Assembly (NCBI GenBank): GCA_036939975.1
Contig: JALLPB010000289.1
Coordinates: forward strand, 1 to 18,314
Length of the DNA: 18,314 bases
Direction: 5' to 3'
DNA from: Cyclostephanos tholiformis
Lineage: Eukaryota; Bacillariophyta; Thalassiosirophyceae; Thalassiosirales; Thalassiosiraceae
Shown here in pieces: positions 17,655-18,314 of the stretch. The notes under the pieces are model-generated. The model had not been told where the DNA came from. It saw nothing but the letters and a program-made list of their open reading frames with translations, and searched no databases. The position numbers and the translations under genes are program-made. Positions within the stretch are counted from its first letter, which is position 1; every line of letters begins with the position of its first letter.

Positions 17655-18314
17655 GTATCTCTAACTTGCCTTGCTGAAATAGGTGTCCTCATGTTGCACT
17701 GTGGAGTATTTGTAATCTGAGATAATTCATCTTGTCTTTCACTTAACCTGGTATCAATCCTACCGATCTTTGTGTCAATCACTTGCGCTGCAGAAGGGTT
17801 TTTGATGTGGTTCAATTTTGCTAGCACCAGCTGCATTCTCCGTGCCTCAAGTGATTCTATAGTATTGTGGAGACTTTGCACATTAGCACTGTCTGCATTG
17901 ATCTGTGCTACTCTTTTGCTTGACCTATTCAGCTCCTGCAAACTATCTCCCAACTTGTTCAATCCCTTCATTGCATCATCCAACTTGTTTCATGCAGTGG
18001 TCTCCTTGGATGATGAAGATGAAGCGAAGCTCTGATTGCTCCTGATTGTGTAAGTATCATTGTTGGGATCAAAATTGCAGGGAGGTACATCTGCACCTCC
18101 ATCCCCTGAAGACTGTTTGCTATTCAGCACCTGAAAGGAGGATAGTAGAAGATCATGCTTCTCAAGCATGTGCCATGCATACAGGACATAGGTTTGGTTG
18201 AATTCAAAAATGCATGGCAATTACTCAACACAGTATGATCGCGACCTCTGATGGACCTGAATTTTTCATGCCCCTCTCCATATTGCTCCTCACTATCCTG
18301 ATCATGCCCACCAT
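17651..18314 (-). pseudogene. Transposon accessory-type ORF, broken and running off the right edge
   Basis: The minus strand encodes, from the edge inward, GHDQDSEEQYGEGHEKFRSI and RGRDHTVLSNCHAF. A one-base-type frameshift in the A5 run at 18206-18210 follows, then FNQTYVLYAWHMLEKHDLLL, a Ser-rich segment, a TGA at 17992-17990, and a coiled-coil-like stretch (LNKLGDSLQELNRSSKRVAQ, then SLEARRMQLVLAKLNHI) ending at 17653-17651. Its stop overlaps the stop of the Harbinger-like transposase on the plus strand. Harbinger elements carry a second, DNA-binding (Myb/SANT-like) ORF, and this may be that protein from the same or another copy. I see no Trp-rich Myb repeat in the visible part, so the identity is inferred from context. 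Confidence 0.5.

Overview
The window is eukaryotic nuclear DNA. Evidence is a large protein gene interrupted by short GT-AG introns (87 and 90 nt), long low-complexity inserts encoded by trinucleotide microsatellites, and decayed class I and class II transposons. The transposon families (Tc1-like, PIF/Harbinger-like, and a retroelement with an RNase H tail) together with the tiny introns suggest a stramenopile alga, most likely a diatom. The diatom placement is inference; the eukaryotic origin is firm.

Layout. (1) 1-1715: the tail of a possible gene, an unassigned open frame, and a minus-strand repeat protein gene. That repeat gene combines an 11-residue LEA-like repeat (33 bp) and a 12-residue repeat (36 bp) in one frame with two stop codons. 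(2) 2085-8379: a transposon graveyard. It holds an acidic ORF remnant, a fold-back element, an unassigned 174-aa ORF, a Tc1/mariner-like transposase with a stop between its last two catalytic residues, a multi-exon minus-strand pseudogene of unknown family, and, abutting it on the plus strand, the RNase H/C-terminal part of a retroelement protein. (3) 8380-9019: a gene-free stretch with two short tandem repeats. (4) 9020-14965, minus: the one clear host gene, a three-exon homologue of protein phosphatase 4 regulatory subunit 3 (PP4R3/SMEK/Psy2). It is predicted at 1922 aa, more than twice the usual animal length. (5) 14966-15790: its upstream region, with a perfect palindrome. (6) 15791-18314: more transposon debris, including a PIF/Harbinger transposase cut off just after its first catalytic Asp. 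It runs tail to tail into an opposite-strand accessory-type ORF that carries its own stop and frameshift and leaves the window.

The transposon parts are visibly poor in CpG and rich in TpG/CpA, and their proteins show Cys, His or stop where Arg is expected. The PP4R3 gene is CpG-rich. This fits past cytosine methylation and deamination of the transposons. I found no tRNA, rRNA or CRISPR array. No complete novel system is evident. The most unusual objects are the double-repeat LEA-like pseudogene, the expanded PP4R3 and the fold-back element.
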